Source: Neobacillus nitrireducens (GTDB lineage: Bacteria > Bacillota > Bacilli > Bacillales > Cytobacillaceae). Taken from it: a stretch of 64,000 nt of DNA. The DNA is taken from NCBI RefSeq assembly GCF_030915405.1, contig NZ_CP133262.1:1612001-1676000 (forward strand), read 5' to 3'. This document shows positions 39,291-50,022 of this stretch, piece by piece. The notes beneath the pieces are model-generated. The model was not told the DNA's origin. It was given only the letters and a program-made list of their open reading frames with translations, and made no database searches. Each line of letters starts with the position of its first letter. Within the stretch, counting starts at the first letter, position 1. The position numbers and the translations under genes are program-made.

Positions 39291-40045
39291 TGCTCATCAC
39301 CCAATTCAATATCATTAGCATACTCTAATATGATTAGGGTAATATTGTCTTCTCCGCCATTCTCATTTGCGATGTCAATCAGTGTGGAAGCTTTTTGTTC
39401 AAGCGAATCTTCATTTTGAAGTATATTAACTATTTCTTTTTCATTAACTTTATTTGACAACCCATCAGAACACAACAGGAGAAAATCTCCTTCTTCGAAC
39501 ATAATTGTTTTAATATCAATTTTTACATCTTGTTCCGTTCCTAACGCTCTTAGTATCCAATTTTTCCTTGGATGATGTTCGGCATCTTCTTTGCTGATTT
39601 GTCCGGTTCGAACTAATTCATTAACCAGTGTATGATCCTCAGTTAACTGCTTGAAGCCTGAATCATTTAAGATAAACACACGACTATCCCCTACATGTGC
39701 AATCGTTGTAAAGTTATCTGCAGCAATCACAGCTTCAATAGTAGTCCCCATACCTTCACATTCCACGTGACTTCTTGAATGGTCAAACAATAATTGATTA
39801 ACCTGAAGAACATGGGTTTTCAGCCATGCTTCTGCTTGATCAGCTGTTTGAATTCCTTCGGATTGCTCCCACATTTCTTGAAGATGCGATACTGTCATTT
39901 TACTTGCAACATCACCGGCAAGGTGTCCGCCCATACCATCTGCTACGATGGCAAGGCGGTGTCCGTCCCGATTAACAAAAGTACCACCACTATCCTCATT
40001 GTTCTGCCGAACTCTACCCTGGTCCGTTTTAAATACAGCCTTCAC
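39287..40045 (-). CDS. prpC: PP2C-type Ser/Thr phosphatase PrpC (Stp)
   Basis: 252 aa when started at GTG 40043-40045, which has GAGGTG upstream and gives the B. subtilis length; the frame to 40096 overlaps rlmN. PPM metal-binding motifs are QNNEDSGG, VADGMGGHLAGDVASK, IAHVGDSRVFIL, TEDHTLVNELVRTGQI, LLLCSDGLSNKV and NGGEDNITLIIL. It reverses PrkC phosphorylation. Its stop overlaps the prkC start by 4 nt, and its start lies 5 nt after rlmN. Confidence 0.97.
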   Translation of the reverse strand: MKAVFKTDQGRVRQNNEDSGGTFVNRDGHRLAIVADGMGGHLAGDVASKMTVSHLQEMWEQSEGIQTADQAEAWLKTHVLQVNQLLFDHSRSHVECEGMGTTIEAVIAADNFTTIAHVGDSRVFILNDSGFKQLTEDHTLVNELVRTGQISKEDAEHHPRKNWILRALGTEQDVKIDIKTIMFEEGDFLLLCSDGLSNKVNEKEIVNILQNEDSLEQKASTLIDIANENGGEDNITLIILEYANDIELGDEQ

Positions 40046-40050
40046 TTTTG

Positions 40051-41142
40051 TCACCTCGTCTCCTCTTTCCGCTCCTTTGCACGAAGTTGCCCGCATGCTG
40101 CAGCGATATCTGACCCTTGCTCCCTGCGAATGGTTACGTTAATTCCTCGGTTTTTTAATGTTTTTTCAAAAGCGAAAATTTTGTCTCTTGGTGTCCGAAC
40201 ATAATCTCTTTCAGGAACATAGTTTACAGGAATTAAATTCACATGGCATTTTAAACCTTTTAATAAAACAGCTAACTCCTCCGCATGTTCGACTGAATCG
40301 TTTACACCGCCAAAAAGACCATATTCAAAGCTTATTCTACGTCCTGTCTTATCGATATAATACCTTACTGATTCCATTAAGTCATCAAGTTTATATGCCT
40401 TGTTAATAGGCATTAACCTTGAGCGCAATTCCGTATTAGGAGCGTGCAAAGAAATAGCAAAATTAATTTGTGTATTTTCATCTGCAAATTGATAGATTTT
40501 TGGAACAATACCGCTTGTCGATACGGTTATATGGCGTGCTCCGATATTAAGAGCCTTTTCATGATTAATTATTTTTAAAAATGAAAGCATGTTATCGTAG
40601 TTATCAAATGGTTCACCAATACCCATGATGACAACGGAATTTACACGCTCATCTGTTTCGTCAAGTGTTTGTTGTACTTTTACAACTTGAGCGACGATCT
40701 CGCCTGCTTCTAAATGTCTTTTTAATCCGCCTAATGTGGAGGCACAAAAAGTGCAGCCAATTCGGCAGCCAACCTGTGTCGTAACACAAACGGAGTTTCC
40801 ATAATCATGGCGCATTAGCACCGTTTCGATCGAATATCCATCATGAAGTTCAAACAGAAATTTGATTGTTCCATCAGATGATGTTTGTTGAATCGCCGTT
40901 TTTAATGTTGTAAGGTCAAAATGACTTGCAAGCTTATCACGTAAACCTTTTCCGACGTTACTCATATCCTCAAATGATGTAATTCGTTTTTTATAAAGCC
41001 ATTCAAAGATTTGTTCGGCACGGAATGGCTTTTCACCATTCTCTGAAAGCCAATTCTTTAATTCGTTAAGCTGCAATGAATAAATTGATTTCTTCTTTAT
41101 TTCCTTAGCTGTATTTGTCTCAGTTGTATTTAATTGTTCCAA
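40051..41142 (-). CDS. rlmN: Dual-specificity RNA methyltransferase RlmN
   Basis: 363 aa. Radical-SAM enzyme that makes m2A2503 in 23S rRNA and m2A37 in tRNA. The iron-sulfur motif Cys-x3-Cys-x2-Cys is seen in [17 protein letters not shown] (about residue 120). [19 protein letters not shown] and AISLHAPN follow, and the resolving Cys lies in AAACGQLRA near the C-terminus. The start is a TTG (41140-41142), 3 nt after the rsmB stop with GAAGG upstream; no in-frame ATG occurs before about codon 60, so TTG is the best choice. Confidence 0.96.
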   Translation of the reverse strand: MEQLNTTETNTAKEIKKKSIYSLQLNELKNWLSENGEKPFRAEQIFEWLYKKRITSFEDMSNVGKGLRDKLASHFDLTTLKTAIQQTSSDGTIKFLFELHDGYSIETVLMRHDYGNSVCVTTQVGCRIGCTFCASTLGGLKRHLEAGEIVAQVVKVQQTLDETDERVNSVVIMGIGEPFDNYDNMLSFLKIINHEKALNIGARHITVSTSGIVPKIYQFADENTQINFAISLHAPNTELRSRLMPINKAYKLDDLMESVRYYIDKTGRRISFEYGLFGGVNDSVEHAEELAVLLKGLKCHVNLIPVNYVPERDYVRTPRDKIFAFEKTLKNRGINVTIRREQGSDIAAACGQLRAKERKEETR

Positions 41143-41145
41143 CCG

Positions 41146-42495
41146 TTACACCTTCTTCCTTAAAACTGCAATATAAAATCCATCTGACCCAATATCTTGT
41201 GGGAATATTTGCAAATCAAAGCCCGTGATTAATGGCTGGATAGCTTCAGGCATCCTGCTTTTGAAGGATGCATCTCCTTCAAATTGAGGGTTATTCTGAA
41301 GGAATGTCTTAACCGTAAATTCATTTTCCTCTTTATCTACTGTACATGTACTATAGACAAGAATGCCGCCCTTTTTCAATAAGGGGGTTACGGACGTTAA
41401 TAAGTCTTGCTGAATTGTACTTAACCGCTGAATATCCATCTCGGTTTTAGTATACTTCATATCTGGCTTTCTCCTCATGACCCCGAGACCGGAACAAGGA
41501 GCATCAAGAAGAATCCGGTCAAATGATTCAGTTTGGAACTTTTCTTGTATTTTTCTTGAATCAGATACACTTGTTTTAATATTTTCTAACCCTAAACGTT
41601 TTGCATTATCATTAATTAATCTTACTTTGTGCTGATGAAGATCAACCGAGATAACTTCACCCGTATTATTCATTTTCTCAGCAATATGTGTACTTTTACC
41701 ACCCGGTGCCGCGCAGGCATCGAGGATAAATTCGTTTGGCTCCGCCCCTAATGCATAGGCTGCAAGCATTGAACTTTCATCTTGTATCGTAAACATTCCA
41801 TACTTAAATGAGATTGTCGATGCTAGATTTCCCTTTATCGATCGAATTGCCTCAGGAATAATAGGACTCGTTTCGATTTGAAAACCATCCTCTTCTAAAA
41901 TTGCAACACATTCATCTCTTGAAACTTTTGTAAGATTAACTCTGGCTGTTTGCAATGGAGCTGTTAGGTTGATCTCACACATTTCTTTCGTTTTTTGGTA
42001 ACCAAATTGGTTTACCCATCTAGTAATCAGCCATTCAGGGTGACTCGTTTCAAGTGATAATCTTTTGTTTGGGTCCGTGACAACCTCCATGGACGGAAGT
42101 CCTTCTCTTTGAATGCTCCGCAACACTCCATTTACTAAACTTGCTATCCCTTTATGACCACGACTTTTAGCAATTTCCACTGCTTCATAGATAGCAGCTC
42201 TATCCGGTATACGATCGAGATAAACCATTTGATAGAGCGTAAGTCTTAGTAAATGATGAACCCAACTGGCTAACTTCTTATTATCTTTGACAAACGGCTC
42301 TAAATAATAGTCAAGCGCCATTCTTCTTTGTAATGTTCCATACGTCAATTCAGTAAGAAGTCCGACATCCTTAGCAGACAAATCGTGTTTTTCAATTGTA
42401 GAATTAAGCAGTAAATTACTGTAGGATTGGTTTTTTTCAATCGCAACTAAGATATCCATTGCAATTGCTCGTACATTCGTTATTGTTGAAGTCAT
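41146..42495 (-). CDS. rsmB: 16S rRNA (cytosine-967-C5)-methyltransferase RsmB
   Basis: 449 aa from MTSTITNVRAIAMDIL; GGGAG 6 nt upstream favours this over a Met eight codons earlier inside fmt. An N-terminal NusB-like RNA-binding domain (residues about 8-135) is followed by the SAM methyltransferase domain. Motifs there are LDACAAPGGKSTHIAE (motif I), DLHQHKVRLI, ILLDAPCSGLGVMRRKPD with the first conserved Cys, and LVYSTCTVDKEENE with the nucleophilic Cys. It starts 2 nt after fmt. Confidence 0.97.
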   Translation of the reverse strand: MTSTITNVRAIAMDILVAIEKNQSYSNLLLNSTIEKHDLSAKDVGLLTELTYGTLQRRMALDYYLEPFVKDNKKLASWVHHLLRLTLYQMVYLDRIPDRAAIYEAVEIAKSRGHKGIASLVNGVLRSIQREGLPSMEVVTDPNKRLSLETSHPEWLITRWVNQFGYQKTKEMCEINLTAPLQTARVNLTKVSRDECVAILEEDGFQIETSPIIPEAIRSIKGNLASTISFKYGMFTIQDESSMLAAYALGAEPNEFILDACAAPGGKSTHIAEKMNNTGEVISVDLHQHKVRLINDNAKRLGLENIKTSVSDSRKIQEKFQTESFDRILLDAPCSGLGVMRRKPDMKYTKTEMDIQRLSTIQQDLLTSVTPLLKKGGILVYSTCTVDKEENEFTVKTFLQNNPQFEGDASFKSRMPEAIQPLITGFDLQIFPQDIGSDGFYIAVLRKKV

Positions 42496-42496
42496 T

Positions 42497-43435
42497 TTAT
42501 TCTCCCAGCTTGGTGCCAATTGAAATTTTTGAACCTCTTAAAAATTGTTCACTCATCATTTTTGTTTTTCCAGAAGGCTGTAGCTCAATGATTTTGATGG
42601 CCGTTTCATTACCGGTACTTACTGAAAACCCGTCAGGTTCTATCGTAAGAATTGTTCCAGGTGTAACGCTCTTTTGTCCTGTTAACTTTTCTGCCCGCCA
42701 TATCTTTATGACCTGACCATTCAAGGTGGTAAAGGCAACTGGCCATGGATTTAGGCCGCGGATATGATTATAGATTTCTTCACCTGTTCTCGACCAAATA
42801 ATTTTTTCTTGTTCGCGCTTAATATTGGCTGCAAACGTGGCTTCTTCATTATTTTGAGGCTTGGGGGTCAGACGGCCATCCAATAGAAGCGGCAAGGTTT
42901 CAGATAACAATTTAGCTCCGGCTGTGCTCAATTTGATATGCAGTGTTCCCACATTGTCCTCTTCTGCAATCGGGACTTCAATTCTTGTTAAAATATCACC
43001 TGCATCTAATTTTTCCACCATATACATGATGGTGACACCAGTTTTCTGTTTTCCTTGCATAATAGCATAATGGATAGGAGCACCACCGCGTAGTTCCGGA
43101 AGCAGGGAGGCATGAACATTTATACATCTGTACCTAGGAGCTTCTAGCAGCTGTTTAGGTAAGATTTGGCCAAACGCAGCCGTGACAATTAAATCCGGAT
43201 TCAATGAAAGGATTTTATCAAGTTCTTCTGCTTGACGAATTTTTTCTGGTTGATAGACGGGAATATCGTGCTTCAACGCCTCAACCTTCACAGGGGGAGG
43301 GGTTAGAATCCTTTTTCTTCCCACCGGTCGATCTGGTTGGGTAACTACACCAATGACTTCATATCCATCCTGAATCAATTGTTGTAAAATCGGGACAGAA
43401 AAATCTGGAGTACCCATAAAAACTATTTTGGTCAT
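42497..43435 (-). CDS. fmt: Methionyl-tRNA formyltransferase
   Basis: 312 aa. It formylates initiator Met-tRNA. The catalytic Asn-x-His with Asp is seen in [21 protein letters not shown] and [27 protein letters not shown] is the N-terminal signature, and the C-terminal tRNA-binding domain follows after about residue 205 ([17 protein letters not shown]). It overlaps def by 4 nt. Confidence 0.98.
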   Translation of the reverse strand: MTKIVFMGTPDFSVPILQQLIQDGYEVIGVVTQPDRPVGRKRILTPPPVKVEALKHDIPVYQPEKIRQAEELDKILSLNPDLIVTAAFGQILPKQLLEAPRYRCINVHASLLPELRGGAPIHYAIMQGKQKTGVTIMYMVEKLDAGDILTRIEVPIAEEDNVGTLHIKLSTAGAKLLSETLPLLLDGRLTPKPQNNEEATFAANIKREQEKIIWSRTGEEIYNHIRGLNPWPVAFTTLNGQVIKIWRAEKLTGQKSVTPGTILTIEPDGFSVSTGNETAIKIIELQPSGKTKMMSEQFLRGSKISIGTKLGE

Positions 43436-43917
43436 TCAGTTTCTACTCCTTTTAACTCATCTTCCTCTAAATATCTCGTTACTTTGGTTATAAATAAAAT
43501 CCCATCAAGATGATCGATTTCATGTTGAATCGCCCTTGCCAGGAACTCCTCTGCCTCTAACGTGTATTTTCTGCCTTTTCGGTCAAAGGCATTAATTTTA
43601 ACAAAATTCGGCCGTGTCACTTCTCCGAACAATCCAGGGAAACTCAAACAACCTTCTGGTCCAGATTGTTCTCCCGAGGTCTCTATAATCACAGGGTTAA
43701 TCATTTCAATTGTCCCTAATTCATCATCAATATCCACAATTGCGATACGTGCGTCCAATCCAATTTGCGGAGCAGCTAGTCCCACCCCGTCATATTCAAT
43801 CATCGTGTCATACATATCATCAAGTATTTTTGCAAGCTTTCTATCAAACTTAATCACTGGTTTACAAGTCTGCTCAAGTATCTCAGCAGGGTAATTTACT
43901 ACTTTGAGTACAGTCAA
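43432..43917 (-). CDS. def: Peptide deformylase
   Basis: 161 aa. It removes the N-formyl group from nascent proteins, undoing Fmt once translation has begun. All three motifs are present: [12 protein letters not shown] (I), [10 protein letters not shown] (II, metal Cys) and [15 protein letters not shown] (III, HExxH). The short class corresponds to B. subtilis DefA. First gene of def-fmt-rsmB-rlmN-prpC-prkC; the 117-nt gap to priA shows no terminator. Confidence 0.97.
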   Translation of the reverse strand: MTVLKVVNYPAEILEQTCKPVIKFDRKLAKILDDMYDTMIEYDGVGLAAPQIGLDARIAIVDIDDELGTIEMINPVIIETSGEQSGPEGCLSFPGLFGEVTRPNFVKINAFDRKGRKYTLEAEEFLARAIQHEIDHLDGILFITKVTRYLEEDELKGVETE

Positions 43918-44034
43918 ATTCTTTCCCCCATTAATGCCAATCTTTTCAAGGCTTTATAAATTTATTAATTGCTTACATTTTCACCAAAAAAGCGAAATAA
44001 TAACCTTTTATAGCATGATTATCTAAGGCTTGCC

Positions 44035-46455
44035 TTACATTAAAATGAATGGGTTAACATCTATTGAAACCAGTAAGCCGCTTTTGGTATCTTTTTGATA
44101 TTGGTCCAAGATCGTTTTTAACATTTTTGTCATGTTCGGTTCCCGCTTGTATTTTATCAGACATTGATAGCGATATCTATTATTAATCTTAGGTATTGGC
44201 GAGGCTGCAGGTCCTAAAACGACAGCATCCTTTGATACTTGCGAACGTACATAATTAACAATTTTCTCTGTCGCCGCTACAACTGTCATCAACTTTTCAT
44301 GGCTGACTGTTATCAAGGATAGATAATAGAAGGGTGGATAATGACGGATTTTTCGAATCATCATTTCACGCTGATAAAAGAGATCATAATCTTGTGTTCC
44401 CGCAAGCTCGATACTGTAGTGTTCCGGCGAATAGGTCTGAATAATGACCTCTCCCGGCAACTGATGACGTCCCGCCCGACCGCTTACCTGAGTTAATAAT
44501 TGAAACGTTTTTTCAGATGCACGGAAATCAGGTAAATGCAGCATGGTGTCAGCTGAAAGCACACCAACCAAGGTGATATTGGGGAAATCCAACCCTTTGG
44601 CAATCATTTGGGTCCCGAGGAGAATGTCTGCTTTGCCATTCTGGAAATCAGTTAATAATCGTTCGTGTGATCCCTTGCGTCCGGTAGTATCGACATCCAT
44701 GCGAATAACTCTTGCCTCAGGAAGTATCTTACCAAGTTCGTCTTCGACCTTTTGAGTACCAGTCCCGAAATAACGAATATAATCACTGGAACACTCCGGG
44801 CATTGATGCGGAACATGACTTTCATACCCACAATAATGACATTTCATTTGTTCATTTACCCGGTGATAGGTAAGCGAAATATCACAGTTTGGGCAATTCA
44901 TTACATAGCCGCAATCACGGCACATGACAAACGAAGAATGTCCCCGTTTATTTAAAAATAAAACAGATTGTTGTTGTTTTTCTAATCTGTCCTTGAGCAT
45001 GTCAAAAAGCTTTCGAGAAAACATGGACCGATTTCCGTCACGAAGTTCCTCGCGCATATCAATGATCTCCACTGCTGGCAAGGCTTGATTATTCATCCGG
45101 CTTGGGAGCGATAATAGATGATACACCTTCTTTTGAGCCCTGGCAAACGACTCAAGTGACGGAGTAGCACTTCCGAGCACAACCGGACAGCTATACGTTT
45201 TTGCCCTTTCTATTGCCACTTCTCTAGCATGATAACGGGGCATTTCCTCTTGTTTATAGCTGGTTTCGTGCTCCTCATCAATAATAAGAATGCCGAGGTT
45301 TTCAAATGGGGCAAAAATGGCTGATCTCGCTCCAACAGCTACTTTTACTTCTTTTCGTTGAATTTTACGCCACTCATCATATTTCTCCCCCGCAGACAAA
45401 CCACTGTGCAAAACTGCCACTAAGTCCCCGAATCTCCCTTTAAATCGATTCACCATCTGAGGGGTGAGTGAAATTTCCGGTACGAGTACAATGGCTTCCT
45501 GTCCTCTTTCAATAACTTCCTGAATAGATTGGAGATAAATTTCTGTTTTGCCGCTCCCCGTTACACCATAGAGCAAGAATACTTCATGTCGTTTGGTTTC
45601 AATTGCGTTTAGGATCGGTCCAATCGCTGTTTGTTGGGAATTTGTTAGTGGTAATGGCTTGGTTCGTTTAAAAGTCTTATGTTCAAAAGGATTGCGATAA
45701 ACCTCCATGTCATACTCAATAAGCAGCTTTTTTTCAACCAGCACCTTTACTGTTGCGGAGGTTGTTTTTACTTTAGCGACAAGCTGTCTTAATTCGACTG
45801 GCTCGAAATGCTCGGTAAAATAACTCAATACCTGTTTTTGCTTTTCCGCTTTTGCCGGGAATCGGTCTACTTCCAATTTTAATTCTTCCAGCGATACAAG
45901 CGGTCGAACAAACTTCCGCTGCTTCTTTCTAACCTTTTCCTTCACAATGTAAATGACTTCAAGCGTCCCTTTTGCTGCTTCCTTTAGTAATAAAGGAACG
46001 ATTCCCTGTTTCAAAGCATCTTCCCAGTCAACCATAAGATTGTTCTCAAAAAGAGTTTGGAGAGGTTCTGATGATAAAGCAGACGCCTCCACCCCCTGAG
46101 CAAGTTTAACTTTTTTTTCGTATTTAGCCTTTAACGCCGCAGGAAGCATAACCTGGAAGGCAAAGATTTTAAAACATAGCGTATGCTCAGTCATCCAATC
46201 ACCTAGTTCAAGTAATTCCTTGTTTAAGACTGGCTCGAAATCCATCGGCTCGATAATTTCTCTTAATTTTTCAAATTCAGATTGTGTTTTAAGTGAAGTG
46301 ACAAATCCTTGGATTTTTCTCGGACCAAATGGAACGATCACTCTCATTCCCGGCTGAATTGTACCACTCCATTCAGCTGGAATTAAATAATCGAACGCCC
46401 TATCGGTTTGTTTTGCCGGGATATCCACAATCACATTAGCGATTTCCATTTTCAT
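44035..46455 (-). CDS. priA: Primosomal protein N' (replication restart helicase PriA)
   Basis: 806 aa. It reloads DnaB at collapsed forks. The N-terminal DNA-binding part (residues about 1-230) is followed by the helicase core with LLYGVTGSGKTEIYL (Walker A, about 295) and LIIDEEHETSYKQEEMPRY. LGSATPSLES and GTQMIAKGLDFPNITL also belong to the core. Between lobes lies the zinc cluster with eight Cys (CRDCGYVMNCPNC and CHYCGY...CPEC). The ATG at 46455 overlaps coaBC by 20 nt; a second ATG at 46449 is possible. Confidence 0.97.
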   Translation of the reverse strand: MKMEIANVIVDIPAKQTDRAFDYLIPAEWSGTIQPGMRVIVPFGPRKIQGFVTSLKTQSEFEKLREIIEPMDFEPVLNKELLELGDWMTEHTLCFKIFAFQVMLPAALKAKYEKKVKLAQGVEASALSSEPLQTLFENNLMVDWEDALKQGIVPLLLKEAAKGTLEVIYIVKEKVRKKQRKFVRPLVSLEELKLEVDRFPAKAEKQKQVLSYFTEHFEPVELRQLVAKVKTTSATVKVLVEKKLLIEYDMEVYRNPFEHKTFKRTKPLPLTNSQQTAIGPILNAIETKRHEVFLLYGVTGSGKTEIYLQSIQEVIERGQEAIVLVPEISLTPQMVNRFKGRFGDLVAVLHSGLSAGEKYDEWRKIQRKEVKVAVGARSAIFAPFENLGILIIDEEHETSYKQEEMPRYHAREVAIERAKTYSCPVVLGSATPSLESFARAQKKVYHLLSLPSRMNNQALPAVEIIDMREELRDGNRSMFSRKLFDMLKDRLEKQQQSVLFLNKRGHSSFVMCRDCGYVMNCPNCDISLTYHRVNEQMKCHYCGYESHVPHQCPECSSDYIRYFGTGTQKVEDELGKILPEARVIRMDVDTTGRKGSHERLLTDFQNGKADILLGTQMIAKGLDFPNITLVGVLSADTMLHLPDFRASEKTFQLLTQVSGRAGRHQLPGEVIIQTYSPEHYSIELAGTQDYDLFYQREMMIRKIRHYPPFYYLSLITVSHEKLMTVVAATEKIVNYVRSQVSKDAVVLGPAASPIPKINNRYRYQCLIKYKREPNMTKMLKTILDQYQKDTKSGLLVSIDVNPFILM

Positions 46456-47659
46456 CCATATCCTTCAAAAGGAAAGTAATTTCACCGATAATCCTTTTTG
46501 CCACTTCACTTTTTGACATAAGCGGTAAATCCAAAACAGAGCCGGACCGTTTGAAAAGAGTGACAATATTTGTATCTGTCCCAAACCCCGCTCCTTCTGC
46601 TTTCACGTTATTCGCAACAATCATATCTGCATTTTTTGCCGTTAATTTTTTCCTTGCGTACTCTTCAATATTTTCCGTTTCAGCTGCAAAGCCCACCAAT
46701 ACTTGGTTCTTTTTCCGTTTTCCCAATTCTAACAATATATCTTTTGTTCTTTCTAATTCAATACTTGAATCACCGGCCTGCTTCTTAACCTTATGGTCAT
46801 ATGTGATTTTTGGACGGTAATCGGCAACTGCAGCTGTTTTAATGACGACATCAGCAGTGTCATAGTATTTCAAGACTGCGTTGTACATTTCTTCGGCGCT
46901 CTCGACTTTCACCATGTCCAATCCCAATGGAGCTGGCAACTCAACTGGACCCGAAACTAATACAACATGGGCTCCTTGTTTTTTTGCCTCCTCAGCCAGT
47001 GCATACCCCATTTTCCCTGTGGAATGATTGGAAATAAAACGGACCGGATCAATCTTTTCCCGGGTAGGCCCTGCTGTTACGACTACTATTTTACCTTTTA
47101 AATTTTTGTGAGCTTGATTGGTAAAAAACTGTTGGACAAGCTCGACAATCTTTTCTGGTTCTTCTAATCGGCCCTTTCCGACATAGCCACAGGCAAGATA
47201 CCCTTCACTTGGTTCAATAAATTGATATCCGAAATCAGCTAAAATAGAGAGGTTTTTTTTCACAGCTGGATGGTCGTACATATGCACATTCATCGCAGGG
47301 GCAATCCAAACTGGTGATGTAGCTGCTAGCAATACCGTTGTGATCATATTATCGGCGATTCCACCAGCTATTTTCCCTATCGTATTTGCAGTTGCAGGGG
47401 CCAAAAGGATTAAGTCGGCCCAATCAGCTAAATCAATATGAGCAATTACATGCGGATTTTTTTCATCAAAGGTATCAACATATACCTCATTACGTGCTAA
47501 CGCCTGAAAAGTTAATGGGGTAACAAATTTTTGTGCAGATTCACTTAAAATGACTTTTACATGGGCTCCCGCCTGTACTAGCTTACTTGTTAGTGCGGCA
47601 GCTTTATATACGGCGATTCCGCCTGTAACACATAATAATATTTTTTTATCCTGTACCAT
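46436..47659 (-). CDS. coaBC: Bifunctional CoaBC (PPC decarboxylase / PPC synthetase)
   Basis: 407 aa from MVQDKKILLCVTGG with GGGGGA upstream; an earlier Met at 47686 lacks this. The N-terminal flavin-dependent CoaC domain (about 1-185) has ILLCVTGGIAVYKAA, the active His region HVIAHIDLADWAD, APAMNVHMYDHPAV and the substrate lid GYLACGYVGKGRLEE. The C-terminal CoaB domain (about 190-407) has VVVTAGPTREKIDPVRFISN and KTAAVADYRP. Together they convert 4'-phosphopantothenate to 4'-phosphopantetheine for coenzyme A. Confidence 0.97.
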   Translation of the reverse strand: MVQDKKILLCVTGGIAVYKAAALTSKLVQAGAHVKVILSESAQKFVTPLTFQALARNEVYVDTFDEKNPHVIAHIDLADWADLILLAPATANTIGKIAGGIADNMITTVLLAATSPVWIAPAMNVHMYDHPAVKKNLSILADFGYQFIEPSEGYLACGYVGKGRLEEPEKIVELVQQFFTNQAHKNLKGKIVVVTAGPTREKIDPVRFISNHSTGKMGYALAEEAKKQGAHVVLVSGPVELPAPLGLDMVKVESAEEMYNAVLKYYDTADVVIKTAAVADYRPKITYDHKVKKQAGDSSIELERTKDILLELGKRKKNQVLVGFAAETENIEEYARKKLTAKNADMIVANNVKAEGAGFGTDTNIVTLFKRSGSVLDLPLMSKSEVAKRIIGEITFLLKDMDENGNR

Positions 47660-47780
47660 TATTGGATTCCCCCGCTTCTCGTCCATTTCACTCTTCCTTT
47701 ATTATGCTAGAATGAAAACAATTTTTCATCTTTTTCCACTCGTAATTCGACAAATTCTACATAATCAGGATAACCAAAAT

Positions 47781-47826
47781 AAAAAAGGCTGACACGTAAG
47801 GATTACCCCCTTTTGTCAGGCCTTCT
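47781..47826 (-). terminator. Terminator after rpoZ
   Basis: The minus strand can fold AAGGCCTGAC with GTCAGCCTTTT (one bulged C) around a 21-nt loop, then reads TTTTTTATTTTGG. It lies about 40 nt after rpoZ. Confidence 0.75.
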
Positions 47827-47862
47827 CTCAGAAAATCTCTGTCAATTTATCATTGATGAAAA

Positions 47863-48081
47863 CTATTCCGCAGATCCTTCAGCTTTTTTGGAAATCCGGT
47901 AGGTTAATTCACCGCTATATATTTCCTCAAGTGCCTTGCCAACATGCTTGTAGGAAACATACTTTGGCAATCTTTCATCCTTTATTTGGGACATAACACG
48001 TGCACGCTTCGCAGCAACAGATACAAGCGAGTATTTAGAATCAATTTTTTCAAGTAGCGAATCAATAGAAGGATATAACAT
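47863..48081 (-). CDS. rpoZ: RNA polymerase omega subunit
   Basis: 72 aa from [19 protein letters not shown]. Omega assists folding of the beta-prime subunit. KRARVMSQ and [16 protein letters not shown] are the conserved parts. An alternative ATG at 48087 overlaps the gmk stop as ATGA but stands only 4 nt from the GGAGG, so I prefer 48081; the difference is two residues. It is coupled behind gmk. Confidence 0.95.
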   Translation of the reverse strand: MLYPSIDSLLEKIDSKYSLVSVAAKRARVMSQIKDERLPKYVSYKHVGKALEEIYSGELTYRISKKAEGSAE

Positions 48082-48083
48082 TA

Positions 48084-48973
<890 letters not shown>

Positions 48974-49040
48974 GGTATTCATCCAATCATTAATAATATA
49001 TTTTGACCGTCCCAAACAGTTTCTAAACAAGATTACTCGA

Positions 49041-49916
49041 TTACTCGATATTTTGCACCTGTTCTTTCAGCTTTTCAAGTAAACTTTTAATATCGACAAC
49101 CTTTTTTGCAATGTTGGAATCGTTCGCTTTAGAACCAATCGTATTGGCTTCTCTGTTCATTTCCTGAACGATAAAATCTAACTTTCTCCCGATTGGTTCG
49201 ATACTATCAAGGGTTTGCAAGAATTGCTGCAGATGGCTCTTTAAGCGAGTGACTTCTTCATTTATATCTGCTTTATCAGCAAACACAGCTACTTCCGTCA
49301 ATAGTCTCGTCTCATCCAATTGCCCATTAACAAACTCTTCCATTCTTTTGGTTAAACGCTCTTTAAAGGATTGAACCACGAGTGGAGCAAATTTCTGGAG
49401 TTCTAATACATGGGTATCTAATTGAGATAAAATGGCGAGCAAATCTTTTTTTAATTCTTCTCCTTCTGCCATTCGCATTTTTTTTAACAGCCTGGCAGCT
49501 TCTTCTATTGCAGCTAGAACTAGATTCTCAAGCTCTTCATTACCAGTTTCACTTTCTTCAATATGTAAAAGTTCACTTCTATTAAGCAAGTCCTGAAGCG
49601 TTACCGTTCCCTCAACGTCATATTTTTCATGAGCATGTTTAATCACTTGGTAATACTCATCAAGCAATTTCCAGTCAACGTGGACTTTGCGGGTTACGAC
49701 ACCTTCACCCTCCAGGCTAACGTAAACTTCTACCCTGCCACGGCGGATATACTGATTAAGTTTCTTTTTCATACGATCTTCTATTTTTAAAAGCTGCCTT
49801 GGCATGCGGATATTCATTTCACAAAAACGGTGGTTCACTGTTTTTACTTCCACATTAACAGAGAAGCAATCTGATTCTGTTTTAGCTCTTCCAAAGCCTG
49901 TCATACTTATAACCAT
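49041..49916 (-). CDS. yloC: YicC/YloC-family endoribonuclease
   Basis: 291 aa, exactly the B. subtilis YloC length. The N-terminal YicC domain begins [20 protein letters not shown] and has [18 protein letters not shown]. The C-terminal DUF1732 domain holds [20 protein letters not shown], the acidic [20 protein letters not shown] and [20 protein letters not shown]. Members from E. coli and B. subtilis have been reported to act as endoribonucleases; physiological targets in this genus are not known to me. First gene of yloC-remA-gmk-rpoZ-coaBC-priA. Confidence 0.95.
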   Translation of the reverse strand: MVISMTGFGRAKTESDCFSVNVEVKTVNHRFCEMNIRMPRQLLKIEDRMKKKLNQYIRRGRVEVYVSLEGEGVVTRKVHVDWKLLDEYYQVIKHAHEKYDVEGTVTLQDLLNRSELLHIEESETGNEELENLVLAAIEEAARLLKKMRMAEGEELKKDLLAILSQLDTHVLELQKFAPLVVQSFKERLTKRMEEFVNGQLDETRLLTEVAVFADKADINEEVTRLKSHLQQFLQTLDSIEPIGRKLDFIVQEMNREANTIGSKANDSNIAKKVVDIKSLLEKLKEQVQNIE

Positions 49917-49973
49917 TTAGTGCACATCCAATCTCCTGAAAAATTGATCGGCTTGCTAAAAATTCTTTAATAG

Positions 49974-50009
49974 GCAAAAGGTAATAGAGTGGAATCTATT
50001 ACCTTTTGG
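49974..50009 (-). terminator. Terminator after yloB
   Basis: AAAAGGTAATAGA/TCTATTACCTTTT (49976-49988 and 49995-50007), perfect 13-bp stem with a 6-nt loop and T4 on the descending arm, about 15 nt after the yloB stop. Confidence 0.85.
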
Positions 50010-50022
50010 ATTATAACACACT

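Noticed and set aside
44022..44036. Palindrome TAAGGC/GCCTTA at the priA stop
   Set aside because: Six-bp stem without U-tract; too weak to call a terminator.
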